From the NCBI GenBank assembly GCA_033961575.1, contig CM066730.1:113976523-114040522 (forward strand): a DNA stretch of 64,000 nt, read 5' to 3'. Below are positions 24,009 through 35,179 of the stretch, one piece after another. The position numbers and the translations under genes are program-made. A model generated the notes under the pieces. It worked only from the letters and a program-made list of their open reading frames with translations. It searched no databases and had not been told where the DNA came from. The DNA comes from Aselliscus stoliczkanus (taxonomy: Eukaryota > Chordata > Mammalia > Chiroptera > Hipposideridae). How positions within the stretch are numbered: position 1 is the stretch's first letter; every line of letters starts with the position of its first letter.

Positions 24009-24494
24009 TAATTAGTTTCAGGTGTACAACACAGTGCAATAGTTATACATTTTACCCCTCAAAGTGACAACCCCCCACCCCCAATACACCACCCCACTCC
24101 CCCCCCATATCATATATATCTGTTACTCTTCCTCTGACTCTCTTCCACAGTATAATCCACATCCTGTGACTATCAATATATATTCAATTACAGTATGTAT
24201 ACCACCTCCACTTTAGTAATACAGTGCAGTGATCAAACCTCTACTCCATCCATGAAATGGTCTCCCTAACAAGACCTATGATCATCTGACATTCCACAGA
24301 ATATTTACAATATTATTAATTATATTCCCCAAACTGTTTTTCCTATCCCAGTAGCAATATTGTAGTTGCCTATTTTTGCTGTCTAATCCCTTCCCCTTCT
24401 CACTCATCCCCATTCCTCTCCAACTTAGCAACCCTGATTTTTCCTCTATATCTATGAGACAGTTTCTGTTTACTTTGCTCATTCATACAGTTTT
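24009..24494 (-). other. L1 3'UTR
   Basis: This is sequence between the ORF2 end and the tail. It carries ttagtttcaggtgtacaac and a C-rich stretch (24069-24110, a G-rich run on the L1 strand, as is common in L1 3'UTRs). Closely similar sequence occurs at 63345-63780. Confidence 0.85.
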
Positions 24495-27400
24495 TCATAT
24501 TCCACATATAAGTGAGATCATATGGTATTTGTCCTTCTCTGACTGACTTATTTCACTCAACATTATAGTCTCTAGGTCCATCCATATCATTGCAAATGGC
24601 ACGATTTCATTCTTCTTTATAGCAGAGTAATACTCCATTGTATAAATATACCACAGTTTTTTAATCCAGTCATCTACTGACGGGCATTTTGGTTGTTTCC
24701 AAGTCTTAGCTATTGTAAATTGTGCTGCTATGAACATCGGGGTGCATAACTTTTTTGAATAAGTGTCTTGGTTTTTTCAGGATAAATACCTAGGAGTGGA
24801 ATTGCTGGGTCAAACGGTAGCTCTATTTCCAGTTCTTTGAGATACCTCCATACTGACTTCCATAGTGGCTGCACCAATCTGCAATCCCACCAACAGTGCA
24901 GCAGGGTCCCCTTTTCCCCACAGCCCCGCCAGCACTTGTTGTTTGTTGATTTGTTGATGATAGCCATTCTGACTGGAGTGAGGTGGTATCTCATGGTGGT
25001 TTTTATTTGCATTTCCCTAATGGCCAGTGAGGTTGAACTTTTTTCATATGCCTGTTGGCCATCTGTATGTCCTCTTTAGAGAAATGTCTCTTCATATCTT
25101 CTGCCCATTTTTTAATTGGGTTGTTTGTTTTTTTGGTGTTGAGTTTCATGAGTGTTTTATAAATTTTGGATATTAACCCCTTATCAGATATATCGTTGGC
25201 AAATATATTCTCCCATTCAGTAGGCTTCCTTTTTGTTTTATTAATGGTTTCCTTTGTTGTGAAAAAACTTTTAAGTCTGATATAATCCCATATGTTCATT
25301 TTTTCTTTTACTTCCCTAGCCCGTAGGGATGTATCAGTAAAAATACTGCTCTGGGTAATGTCTGCAAATGTACTCCCTATATTTTCATTTAGGATTTTTA
25401 TGGTTTCAGGTCTTACATTTAAGTCTTTAATCCATTTTGAATTTGTTCTTGTATAAGGCGTAAGGAGATGATCCAGTTTCATTTTTTTGCATGTGTCAGT
25501 CCAATTTTCCCAGCACCATTTATTGAATAGACTATCTTTACTCCAGTGTAAATTCTTGCTTCCCTTGTCATAGATTAACTGTCCATAAATGCTTGGATTA
25601 ATTTCTGGGCTCTCTGTTCTGTTCCACTGATCGATATGCCTGTTTTTATGCCAATACCAAACTGTCTTGATTACTGTGGCCTTGTAGTAGGTTTTGATGT
25701 CTGGTAGCGTGATCCCCCCAACTTTGTTTTTATTCCTCAGAATTGCCGAGGCTATTCTGGGTCTTTTATGATTCCATATAAACTTTAGGATTATATTTTC
25801 TATTTCTGTGAAAAATGCCCTTGGTAGTTTGATAGGAATTGCATTGAATCTATATATTGCTTTAGGCAGTATGGACATTTTAACTATATTAATTCTTCCT
25901 ATCCATGAGCATGGTAGGTGTTTCCATTTATTTGTATCTTCTATGATTTCTTTCCTCAGTGTCTTATAATTTTCTGAGTACAGATCTTTCACTTCTTTGG
26001 TTAAATTTATTCCTAGGTATTTTATAGTTCTTGACGCAAATGTGAATGGGACAGTTTTCTTAATTTCTCTTTCCATTAGTTTATTATTGGTATATGCAAA
26101 TGCCACCGATTTCCGAACATTGATTTTATATCCTGCTACTTTACTGAATTCGTCTATCAGTTCCAATAGTTTTTTGATGGAGTCTTTGGGGTTCTCTATA
26201 TACAGTATCATGTCATCTGCATATAATGACAATTTTACTTCTTCCTTGCCAATTTGGATGCCTTTTATTTCTTTTTGTTGTCTGATTGCTGTGGCTAGAA
26301 CTTCCAGCACTATGTTGAATAAAAGAGGAGAAAGTGGACAGCCTTGTCTTGTTCCTGATCTTAAGGGGAATGGTTTTAGCTTTTCCCCATTAAGTATGAT
26401 GTTAGCTGTAGGTTTATCATATATGGCTTTTATTATGTTGAGATATGATCCCTGTATTCCCACTTTGCTAAGGGTTTTTAACATAAATGGCTGTTGGATT
26501 TTGTCAAATGCTTTTTCTGCATCTATTGATATGACCATGTGATCTTTATCCTTCATTTTGTTGATGTGGTGTATCACATTAATTGATTTACGGATGTTGA
26601 ACCAGCCTTGCGCACTAGGGATGAATCCCACTTGATCATGATGTATGATCTTCTTAATATATTGCTGAATTCTGTTTGCTAATATTTTATTGAGAATTTT
26701 TGCATCTATATTCATCAGGGAGATTGGCATGTAGTTTTCCATTTTTTTGATGTCTTTATCTGGTTTTGGAATCAGGGTGATAGTGGCTTCATAAAAAGAG
26801 TTTGGGAGCCTTCCCTCCTTCTGGATTTTTTGGAATAGTTTGAGAAGAATAGGTGATAGTTCTTTTTTGAATGTTTGATAAAATTCACTTGTGAAGCCGT
26901 CTGGTCCAGGGCTTTTGTTTTTGGGAGCTTGTCAATTACTGTTTCAATTTCCTTGGTAGTAATCAGGGTATTTAGATTTTCTGTTTCTTCTGGCGTTAGC
27001 TTTGGAAGGTTGTATGCTTCTAGAAAATTATCCATTTCTTCCAGATTGTCAAATTTGTTGGCATACAGTTGCTCATAGTAATTTCTTAGAATTTTTTGTA
27101 TTTCTGTGATGTCTGTAGTCATTTCCCCTCTTTCATTCCTGATTTTGCTAATTTGAGTCCTCTCTCTTTTTTTTTTGATGAGCCTGGCTAGAGGTTTGTC
27201 AATTTTGTTTATCTTCTCAAGAAACCAGCTCTTGGTTTCATTGATCTTTGAATTGTTTTTCTGTTCTCTATATTGTTTATTTCTGCTCTGGTCTTTATTA
27301 TCTCCTTTCTTGTACTCCCCTTGGGCTTCTTTTGCTGTTCTTTTTCCAGTTCCCTTAGGTGTAAGGATAACCTGTTGATTTGAGATTTTTCTTCCTTCTT

Positions 27401-28315
27401 TAGGTAGGCCTGCACTGCTATAAACTTCCCTCTTAGGACTGCTTTCGCAGCATCCCAGAGATTTTGGGTCGTGGTGTTTTCATTTTCGTTTGTCTCGAGG
27501 TATCTTTTGATTTCCTCCTTGATCTCATTTGTGACCCACTCACTATTTAATAGCATATTGTTTAGCCTCCATTTATTTGTCAGCTTCCCGGATTTCTTCT
27601 TATAATTGATTTCTAGTTTCATAGCATTGTGGTCAGAGAATACAGTTGAAATGATTTCAATCTTCTTAAATTTATTAAGACTTGTTTTGTGGCCTAACAT
27701 GTGGTCTATCTTAGAAAATGTTCCATGTGCTCTTGAAAAGAACGTATATTCTGTAGCTTTGGGATGAAATGCTCTGAAAATGTCTGTTAAATCCAGCTGG
27801 TCTAATGTGTCATTTAAGGTCGCTGTTTCCACATTGATTTTCTGTCTGGAGGATCTGTCCATTAGTGACAGCGGGGTGTTGAAGTCCCCTACTATGATAG
27901 TGTTACTGTTGATCTCTGTCTTTATGTCTGACAATATCTGTTTTATATATTTAGGGGCTCCTATGTTAGGTGCATAGATGTTTACTAGAGTTATGTCCTC
28001 TTGTTGGATCGAGCCCTTCATTACTATGAAGTGTCCTTCTTTGTCCTTTGTTATATTCTTCAATTTAAAGTCCATTTTATCTGATATAAGTATCGCTACT
28101 CCAGCTTTTTTCTCAGTACCATTTGCATGAAATATTTTACTCCATCCCTTTACTTTCAGCCTGTATGAGTCTTTGGATCTGAGGTGAGTCTCTTGTATAC
28201 AGCATATACTGGGGTCTTGCTTTCTTATCCATTCAGCCACCCTATGTCTTTTTATTGGAGCATTTAATCCATTTACATTTAATGTGATTATTGATAGGTG
28301 TGTATTTATTGCCAT
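24495..28315 (-). pseudogene. L1 ORF2 (endonuclease and reverse transcriptase), frameshifted
   Basis: ORF2p of about 1270 codons would nick target DNA and reverse-transcribe L1 RNA. The first 354 residues or so (28315 to about 27250) are an APE-type endonuclease. It shows QETH (E42), VGDFN (D144) and SDH (227-229) in the expected order. The reverse transcriptase is in the 26742-25003 segment and has SIDAEKAFD (motif A) and YADDM (YADD at 26212-26223). A Cys-rich tail follows (24495-25012, with [16 protein letters not shown]). The frame breaks near 27245 (before NETKSWFLE should read on), near 26920 (in an A-rich stretch before [11 protein letters not shown] sequence), near 25040 and near 24750. 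Between breaks the reading frame is free of stops. Two or three of the breaks sit in A/T runs, so either mutation or sequencing indels could explain them. Confidence 0.93.
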
Positions 28316-28363
28316 TTTCTTATTTGTGTTCGTAGTCTTTCATAGGTTGTTTTTCTCTTCTAC

Positions 28364-29239
28364 TTAAAGAAGCCCTTTTAGCATTTCCTGCAAAGCTGGC
28401 TTGGTGGTAATGAATTCCCTTAACTTATTTTTTTCTGCAAAGCTCCTTATCTCGCCTTCGATTTTAAATGATAACCTTGCTGGATACAGCAATCTTGGTT
28501 GTAGGCCTTTATTTTTCATCACTTTGAAAACCTCCTGCCACTCTCTTCTGGCCTGCAAAGTTTCTGTAGAAAAGTCAGCTGATAATCTTATGGGGGTACC
28601 CTTGTAAGTAACTTGCTGCCTTTCCCTTGCTGCTTTAAGGATTCTGTCTTTGTCCTTAACCCTTGCCATTTTCACTAGAATGTGTCTTGGAGTGGGCCTG
28701 TTTGGAATCATCCTGTTTGGAACTCTCTGCATTTCCTGGGCTTGTATTTCAATGTCCTTTGCCAGGTTAGGGAAGTTTTCAGACATTATTACTTCAAATA
28801 TATTCTCAATCCCTTGCTCCCTCTCTTCTCCTTCTGGTACTCCAATGACCCTTAGGTTATTGCGTCTGATGTTGTCCCCCAGCTCTCTTAAACTATTTTC
28901 CATGTTTTTCATTCTTTTTTCTTTTTGTTGTTCCGCATGGGTGATCTCTGCTATTTTGTCTTCTAAGTCACTGATTTGATTTTCTGCTTCATCCAGTCTG
29001 CTAGTGATTCCATCAAGTTTGTTATTTAATTCAGTAATTGTGTTCTTAAGTTCTAGCTGGTTGCTTTTCATGATTTCTCTATCCTTCTTTATATTTTCAT
29101 TAATTTCCTTGAACATTCTAATAATCAGTGTTCTGAACTCTGTCTCCGATAGGTTGGTTACCTCTATTTCCTCTATTTCCACTGATTCAGGAAGTTTCTT
29201 CTGTTCTTTTATTTGTGTTATGTTTCTTTGTCTCCCCAT
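28364..29239 (-). CDS. L1 ORF1p, RNA-binding chaperone, intact
   Basis: This is an uninterrupted 291-residue frame directly upstream of ORF2. Residues about 50-120 form a heptad-rich coiled coil (trimerisation in known L1 ORF1p). Residues about 125-200 are the RRM, with NNLRVIGVPEGEEREQGIEN and ENFPNLAKD. The C-terminal domain follows, with PRHILVKMARVKDKDRIL, RLSADFSTETLQARREW and LYPARLSFK. Known ORF1p binds its own RNA in the cytoplasmic L1 particle. The chosen start MGRQRN gives a length somewhat below human ORF1p (338 residues). The difference is in the N-terminal part, and I see no evidence of truncation by a stop. It would be translated from the bicistronic L1 RNA before ORF2. Confidence 0.93.
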   Translation of the reverse strand: MGRQRNITQIKEQKKLPESVEIEEIEVTNLSETEFRTLIIRMFKEINENIKKDREIMKSNQLELKNTITELNNKLDGITSRLDEAENQISDLEDKIAEITHAEQQKEKRMKNMENSLRELGDNIRRNNLRVIGVPEGEEREQGIENIFEVIMSENFPNLAKDIEIQAQEMQRVPNRMIPNRPTPRHILVKMARVKDKDRILKAARERQQVTYKGTPIRLSADFSTETLQARREWQEVFKVMKNKGLQPRLLYPARLSFKIEGEIRSFAEKNKLREFITTKPALQEMLKGLL

Positions 29240-29689
29240 TCTGGCTTACTCTTTGTGTTTGCTTCAATATAACAGATAGATCCCCAGATTTCTCAGTCTT
29301 TTCTGGGTAAACTTATATGGTGTGTATCCTTTATATTTGAATTACTCAGTCTCCCTATTCTCCTGTGCTTGTATCTGAGGTGTTCCTTGTGTCGTGCGTC
29401 CTCCCTTGTTGAAGTTTTAGTTTTGATTACTTTTGGTTTGTCAGTAGGTGGGATTGACTCCCAGATTGATTAGCTGTGAGGATCAGCAGCTTCTGCAGTT
29501 TATGAGCTGCTGTGAGAGGATTGACCCCTCTGATGAAACTTGGACCCTATGGGTCTTAGTACCTGTAGTAACTTCTTTTTGGGTGTGACTCTTGTATGTC
29601 AAACCCAGAAATGCTCTAGTTTTATCTAAAGTTGGCCTCCGGGTATGATGATTCTTGTGTCTGTTCGTTTGGACCCACTGCTGCAGAGT

Positions 29690-30320
29690 GATTTTAGAGC
29701 ATAACACATCAACAAGAACAACCTCCGCAGCCACCAAAGGAAACCAAATGCTCGCACAAGTAAAAACAACCAACCATCAAACTACAGTCAAATTGTACAG
29801 AAATATCAATCATACTAATGAAGAAAACAAACAGAAACAAAACAAAAACCACATACTCAATAATAACAGAAGAGGAAACAAAATAAAATACAATATCCTA
29901 AAATAAAAAATAGAATAAACATGAGAAACCAATTAGCTATACCTAAAAAATAAAAAATAAAAATAAACTAAAATAATAATAAAAAAATTAAGAAAAATTT
30001 AAAACATAAAATTTGCAGAAAAAAGGAAAAGAGGAAAAGTATAGCAGTGAGAAGAATGAATAAAATAAGAGAGAAAGTGAGGGTGGGGAAAAAAGAAAAA
30101 GAAAAGAAAGAAAAAGAAAAAGAAAAAAGGAAAAAAAATATATATATATATATTTGTCTACACACCCATATATATGGACATATATTCACCTATATACACC
30201 TATATATATATGCCTATATTAAAAACTACAATATGATTAGAATGAAATAGAAATAAAAACCAAAAACAACCAAGATAAGCAGCCAATAAAGAGAAAACAA
30301 AACAGAATAAAACCAAACAA
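29690..30320. repeat. A-rich tract within L1 5'UTR
   Basis: The plus strand is A-dominated, with runs of aaataaaa and purine strings (gaaaaagaaaagaaag), and a (TA)n/tatatac stretch at 30138-30215. Open frames here are low-complexity by-products. Confidence 0.85.
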
Positions 30321-31000
30321 ACCAAAAATACCCGTGCTGGTCTAGGCTAAAGTCCACCAAGCTCTCTTCAGTTTGTCTGCTGTACAAAAATTCCTGTGTG
30401 TCTTGTGGGAACAGTAGGCCACCTGATGCCTAGCGTGATCCTGGCCCTGCAGGTTTGCTGTACTTGAGTGTGGTTGTGACGTGTGATTGGTGGTTTTTAC
30501 AAAGTCACTGCCTTTTTGCTTTTGCCTGTCCCAAGGCAGGCTGCACCCTCAAAGGCTCAGTGAGTGTCTCTGGGCACCCTTTGGGTTGACAGCCGTGGAG
30601 AATTAAAGAATTCCTCACTACCAAAAGCCTGCTGCTAAGAATCTGTTAATTAGTGCCTCAGCAGATGAACCTGCCCTGCCTCCCAAGCCTTGCCTAAAGG
30701 TGGGGGCGGGGTAGGTAGTCTCACTCTGCTGCCTTTACTGGGTGGAAATTCTCAACCCCCTGCAGGTAAGGATATCTTCCTAGTCTGCCCCTATTGCTCC
30801 CTTCAGGAGTCAGTTTAAGACTGTCTTGGCGGGGGGGACAAAGTTTGTGGGAGTGGGTGAGTTATTGGGTTTGTTTTTTTTTGCTTTCTGTTCAAGAGTA
30901 GAAAAAGGGAAAAAAAATAAAAAACATAAAAATAAACAAAGCCACAGTTCCAACACTGTTTCAAGCTAAGGCCTTTGCCTCTTATGCTCCAGCGGAGTTC

Positions 31001-31590
31001 CTGCTGCTCTCCCAAAGGGTCTGCCGGGATTTAGGGAATTGCGCGCACCCTACCGTGTGGCCAAGATCCCCGCTCCGCGTCTCTTGGGGACCTGCGTCTC
31101 CACCCGGCGCACTGCTTGTCCGAGCGAGTCCTCTTTTTCCCCTGCTCCCGGGTTCCAGGCTTCTGCCTCGGAGCCGGCGCGCCCGCGCGGATCTCCTGCT
31201 GCTCTCCCAAACGGTCTGCCGGGATTTAGGGGACTGCGCGCACCGTGCCGCGTGTCTCCGATCCCCACTCCGTCTCTCCGAGACCTGTGACTCGGGCCGG
31301 CGCGCTGCGTCTCCGCGGGCGAGTCCTGTGTTTCCCCTGCTCCCGGGTTTAAGGCTTCTGCCTTGGAGCCGGCGCGCGCCCGCGCCGTTCTCCTGCTGCG
31401 CTCCTGGAGGGACTGCCGCCGGGGTTCAGGGGACTGCGCGCACCTTTCCACGCGGCTCCGATCCCCGCTCCGTCTCTCCGGGACCTGCGTCTCCGCCTGG
31501 CGCGCTGCGTCTCCGCGGGCGAGTCCTCTGTTTTCCCCTGCTCCCGGGTTTCAGGCTTCTGCGCTCCGCGGACCCGGTGGGCACAGAGAC
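31001..31590 (-). repeat. Tandem L1 promoter monomers, about 195 bp x 3
   Basis: The landmark ctgctgctctcccaaa or its variant occurs at 31001, 31196 and 31393. Each is followed by ctgccgggatttagggga-type sequence, gcgcgcacc, ccgctccgtctct, ggcgagtcct and cccctgctcccgggtt in the same order. Spacing is 195 and 197 bp. Units 1 and 2 are the closest match; unit 3 is more diverged at its start. The array is CpG-rich. Monomer arrays of this kind drive transcription in mouse L1 subfamilies; the same role here is inferred. Confidence 0.88.
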
Positions 31591-31900
31591 TGATCCCTGA
31601 ACCGGGAGGGTGCAGGGACTGATCTTGCCCTGCCGCTGCGGGGCTCTGCACCCTGCTTCCTGGGGACCCGGGAGCCGCGGGTGCAGCTCGTCCCTCTGCA
31701 CAGTCGTCTCCTCTCTCTCCTCCCGCACTTGCCCGGCCTGAGCTTCTGCCTCAGACTGCAAACCAACGCGCTCTTGCTGAACTCCAGGTGGGCCGCGGGC
31801 CGCAGGGAGCGAGCCGGGGAACACTCACCGTGACTCAGCAGCCGCGGGTGCGGGCTGCACCTCACACGTCTCACCGCCTTCTTCCCCTACTCGCCCGGCC
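31020..31900. promoter_or_regulatory. CpG-island-like segment at L1 5' end
   Basis: There is a dense run of CpG dinucleotides (gcgcgc, ccggcgcgcccgcgcgg, ccgcgggc), in sharp contrast to the AT-rich surroundings. Retained CpGs suggest the insertion is not very old or has been little methylated in the germline. The Arg/Pro/Ser-rich frames in this segment are not genes. Confidence 0.8.
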
Positions 31901-32029
31901 TGCCCACCTTCCAGCAATCCTTGTGTAGAACTCTTAGTTGCTCTGTGTGATGAGTAGATGTCTCTTTGAAGCGTATTAGAAGTTCAAATTGTGGATATTT
32001 CCAGGGGAGATTTCATGGAGCCCTCCTCA

Positions 32030-32041
32030 CAGCCGCCATCT
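32030..32041 (-). promoter_or_regulatory. YY1-type site at L1 +1
   Basis: The first bases of the element on the minus strand read AGATGGCGGCTG. AAGATGGCGGC is the YY1 core that sets the L1 start site in primates. Its location exactly at the 5' end next to the TSD supports both a full-length insertion and the start-site call. Confidence 0.75.
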
Positions 32042-32055
32042 ACCATCAGATTCTT
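32042..32055. repeat. Right target-site duplication of full-length L1
   Basis: accatcagattctt, identical to 23930-23943. Confidence 0.9.
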
Positions 32056-32824
32056 CAAAGACCTTTGTACTAGGGTTTTACAAAATAATGAATATACATG
32101 AGGCTTGCTCTTAAAGACCTCAAAAACTGCACATAGTAGTTACTGATGACGGGCTGACAATTGGCCAGGAATTTCCAACATTTGATTCCAATATGGGTTA
32201 TTGTAAATCAGGAGACTTCCATTGCAAACAGAGTAAAGCAGTAAGCTTTGTTTTATAGTTCTTGTTAATGGACGACTATTTTAAAATCCTATGTTATGTA
32301 CATGAAACACATCATGAGATGGCCAATAATGGGAGCATTGTATTTTTTGGACCGAGTAATGGTTTTCCACATTTTCTTTTTACCTCCCAATGGGATTCTT
32401 AGTACAAATGAAGTATTCTCATTTCATTTAAATGATGTTAAATATGGAAAACAAATAAAATTGGAGGTACTCAGTGGAGGAATCCGCATTAATCAATAGA
32501 AATATTATATATAATATCTATATAAATATATAAATGTTTCTAGTAGGCACATTAAAAATTAAAAAGAACAGGTGAAACTAATTTTAATCACATATTTTAA
32601 CTCCAAATATTCAAAACGTTACCATTTCAACATGTAGTCAATGTAACAAAACTACTAATAAGATATTTTATATTCTTTTTTTCATACTAAGTCTTCAAAT
32701 CTTGTATATTTTACATTTGTAGAACATTTGAATTCAGACTAGACACATTTCAACCACTCAATAGCTACATGTGACTAGTGACTACCATATTGGACTGTGC
32801 AGGTTTTGATGTAGCTGTTACAAA
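32056..32824. other. Unannotated unique sequence
   Basis: No gene or clear repeat is seen. It is AT-rich with short TA-rich stretches near 32500. Confidence 0.5.
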
Positions 32825-33005
32825 CACTAAGATTCTCTGGGTTTAAATCTTGCCTTTGTCTCAGTCCCTCTGTGACCATGGACAAATTAATTAAACTTTC
32901 TGAGACTCAGTTTTCTAAGATGTGAAACAGAGATAAAAATTGTTTCTATCTCACTGAGGTGTCACGAGAGCTAAATAAATTCAAAATACCTGATGAATAA
33001 TAAAT
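32825..33005 (+). mobile_element. MIR SINE
   Basis: It has the MIR order: ggtttaaatcttgcctttg, ctctgtgaccatggacaa, ctgagactcagttttc, atctcactgaggtg and gagagctaaataaa. It is diverged but collinear. Confidence 0.75.
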
Positions 33006-35179
33006 ATACTGTACAAGATGATGCAAAGGAGGATGATATTGCTGAGAAAGTGACCTAAGCCTACAGGGGTATTTAAAAAAAATTGCATGATAAAGTTTGT
33101 ATTTCTATGTTCACCACATTGTCATTACCCTAGTGTTCCAATCATGCCATTCTCAATGCTTAATTATTACTGTTTTGAGCTCATTCTGCATATTCGGTGT
33201 GATCTTACCTTCTTTTGGGAGTAGCCTTCTCCTGTGTCAGGTGTTCAACTAAAATGCTTTCTCACAGTTGGTTTTCAAAGAAGCCAAAGTCTTCAAAGTA
33301 AAAAGTAAATACTTAGCCTGGTTTGAGCTACTTTTTCTTTTAGATAAATAACTTAGATGGATAGAATACAATATTTTTCCATAATGTTCATTGACTGACA
33401 ATGTACAAATAAGTGGAAATTGTTTGCTCTCCTAATTGTACAAATTTTCTTTTATATCCAGAGGAAGGTAAACCCATTTTGTCAGCACACACCATGATTG
33501 CAAAAAGTGGACTGGCAGCTGTTCTATCCTTCAGATAGCTGTCAGAATTTATGGACACATGGCAATGTTGCGGAAAGCTTATTGTAAGTTACAATATTCA
33601 TATAGCTGCCAACCACCTACAAGTGCCAGACATCAATAACTGTCCACATTGTCAAAAAGAAACAGTAAGGACAAGCACCATTGCTACTGCAACCAACACT
33701 GTAATAACTAACTAAGAGGACAATATTAATTCATGACCACCGCATGCTTTGAAGCTAGCCAGAGGGGTAGGAGTGGGGGGAACCAAAAGCAGGAATTCAA
33801 TCAGACTGTTCAGGCTGGCTAAGGCCCATAGATAAATAAAGGGCCAGCCAAAGTCCCAAATTACCCATTCAGGCCCTTAGAAGAAGGGGAGCTGTAGAGT
33901 ATGCTGTTCAGAGATGGTGTTTTCTGTCTGCCACAGAATTTTAAAGCTCTTTTTCTTCTGCAGGAAATGTAGGGAATAAAAGGATCCTTGGCATTCTTTC
34001 TCCAGGTAAGAAACAATTAGAAGATCTTGCTAGAGATTGGAGGGAGTTGAGAGTTCACTTTCTTCAGTCCCCTCAATTATATCTGAAATGATAGCATGCC
34101 TAGAGAAGTTAACTAATTGCTCAAAACCAGACTGGCAGTTCCTGGGATGTTCAAGACAAGGAGACAGGCCTGATATCCTGGCCTTCTGTGCATTAGTCTG
34201 TCCAGGCTTCCTTGCTACTCCCTTTTGATTTTGTTAGGGCAAGAAGAGTTTCCCCCTTATTACTTTAGCTAGACCTACAAATGAGAGAAAAACTGAAGAC
34301 AGGAATGATAAAATCATAGAAGTCCCAGACTGATAAGTCCACTCACCATTCTCCCAGAGCTTACTTTGTGCAGTGGGTGGTTGTGTGATTGAGCAAAGCG
34401 AGAGTTGTTAATGGCCTCACCAAAGGTATTATTCATGCTTTCTACACAGCTTCCAAGGTCCAGAGTCTGGATTGTTCTGGGTTGGCATATTATTTCTATG
34501 AAAACACTGTGAAAATTCCTGCGAATGCCTAAAACACAGCCAGAAAGTACCGTAGGACCCAGTAAAATGTAAGTCACTTAAAATACTTGTGTGTATTTAG
34601 ATAGTCATAAAATATAGAAATGTCTTCTTTTGTGTGTCTACCAAATCTAAGTAGCATCCTGTGCCCAGAGAGGTTAAGTTCCATCTGTTGAAAAAATTTA
34701 CTCGTTTTTTTTTTATAAAAAATAGCTTAATTCTCACAAATATTAGTTTTGTAGGCAATTGTGGAATTGTGCTAAATGGCTTTGGACTTTGAGTTACCAG
34801 AACTCAGATTTTTATAGCTCTGATGGGCCACTTATTAGCAAACACTATCCACTGTCCACCTAAAATGGTTATGAAGGGGATGAAATAAAATAACTTGTGC
34901 AAGCATTGTGTTAACTATAGAGCATTGTACAAATGTAAGAGTTTATTATTTTGCTCAAAATATAACAGATATTTGCATTTATATATTGAAATAATTTCCA
35001 TTTATATAAAGTATTTCCTATATGATAGATAGAGATTATGTCCAGATTGGACATGTTTATTGATAAGCTTCCTATCTAGTATTTGTGACCTATTTACTTT
35101 AACAAGACAACTTACTTTATAGCTGACTTGAAATTTGCCTCAAACATTCAACTGATAGTGACTACAGCTATCAGACCCT
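33006..35179. other. Unannotated sequence
   Basis: No gene is recognised. The segment 33480-33900 might be an old repeat but I cannot assign it. Confidence 0.45.

Larger units (their letters stand above)
23944..32041 (-). mobile_element. Full-length LINE-1 retrotransposon, about 8.1 kb
   Basis: The element lies on the minus strand between exact 14-bp target-site duplications. In its own order it has a 5'UTR (29240-32041), ORF1 (28364-29239), an inter-ORF gap of 48 bp, ORF2 (24495-28315), a 3'UTR (about 24009-24494) and an A-rich tail (23944-24008) interspersed with single Ts. At 8.1 kb it is longer than human L1 (about 6 kb), mainly because of the 2.8-kb 5'UTR. The intact TSD, uninterrupted ORF1 and an ORF2 with only a few small indels point to a fairly recent insertion. 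Loss of activity is inferred from the ORF2 frameshifts, unless these are sequence errors. Confidence 0.95.
29240..32041 (-). promoter_or_regulatory. L1 5'UTR and internal promoter region
   Basis: This 2.8-kb leader upstream of ORF1 has three parts. The proximal part (29240-29690) continues the ORF1-like composition. The middle (29690-30320) is strongly A-rich on the plus strand, so U-rich in the L1 RNA. The distal part (30320-32041) becomes GC- and CpG-rich with tandem repeats. L1 5'UTRs carry an internal Pol II promoter; here the CpG-rich tandem units and the terminal YY1-type site are the likely promoter components (inference). Confidence 0.85.

Noticed and set aside
25997..26542. 181-codon plus-strand open frame
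   Set aside because: It is the antisense shadow of the L1 reverse transcriptase region (YADD at 26212-26223 on the other strand); no independent motif.
31001..31590. CRISPR-like spaced repeats
   Set aside because: The units are about 195 bp, contiguous, and lie in an L1 leader of a mammalian genome.
31050..31874. Several Arg/Pro/Ser-rich frames of 76-181 codons on both strands
   Set aside because: They are products of the GC-rich tandem L1 leader. Frames are open on both strands at once, with repeated peptide blocks and no domain.
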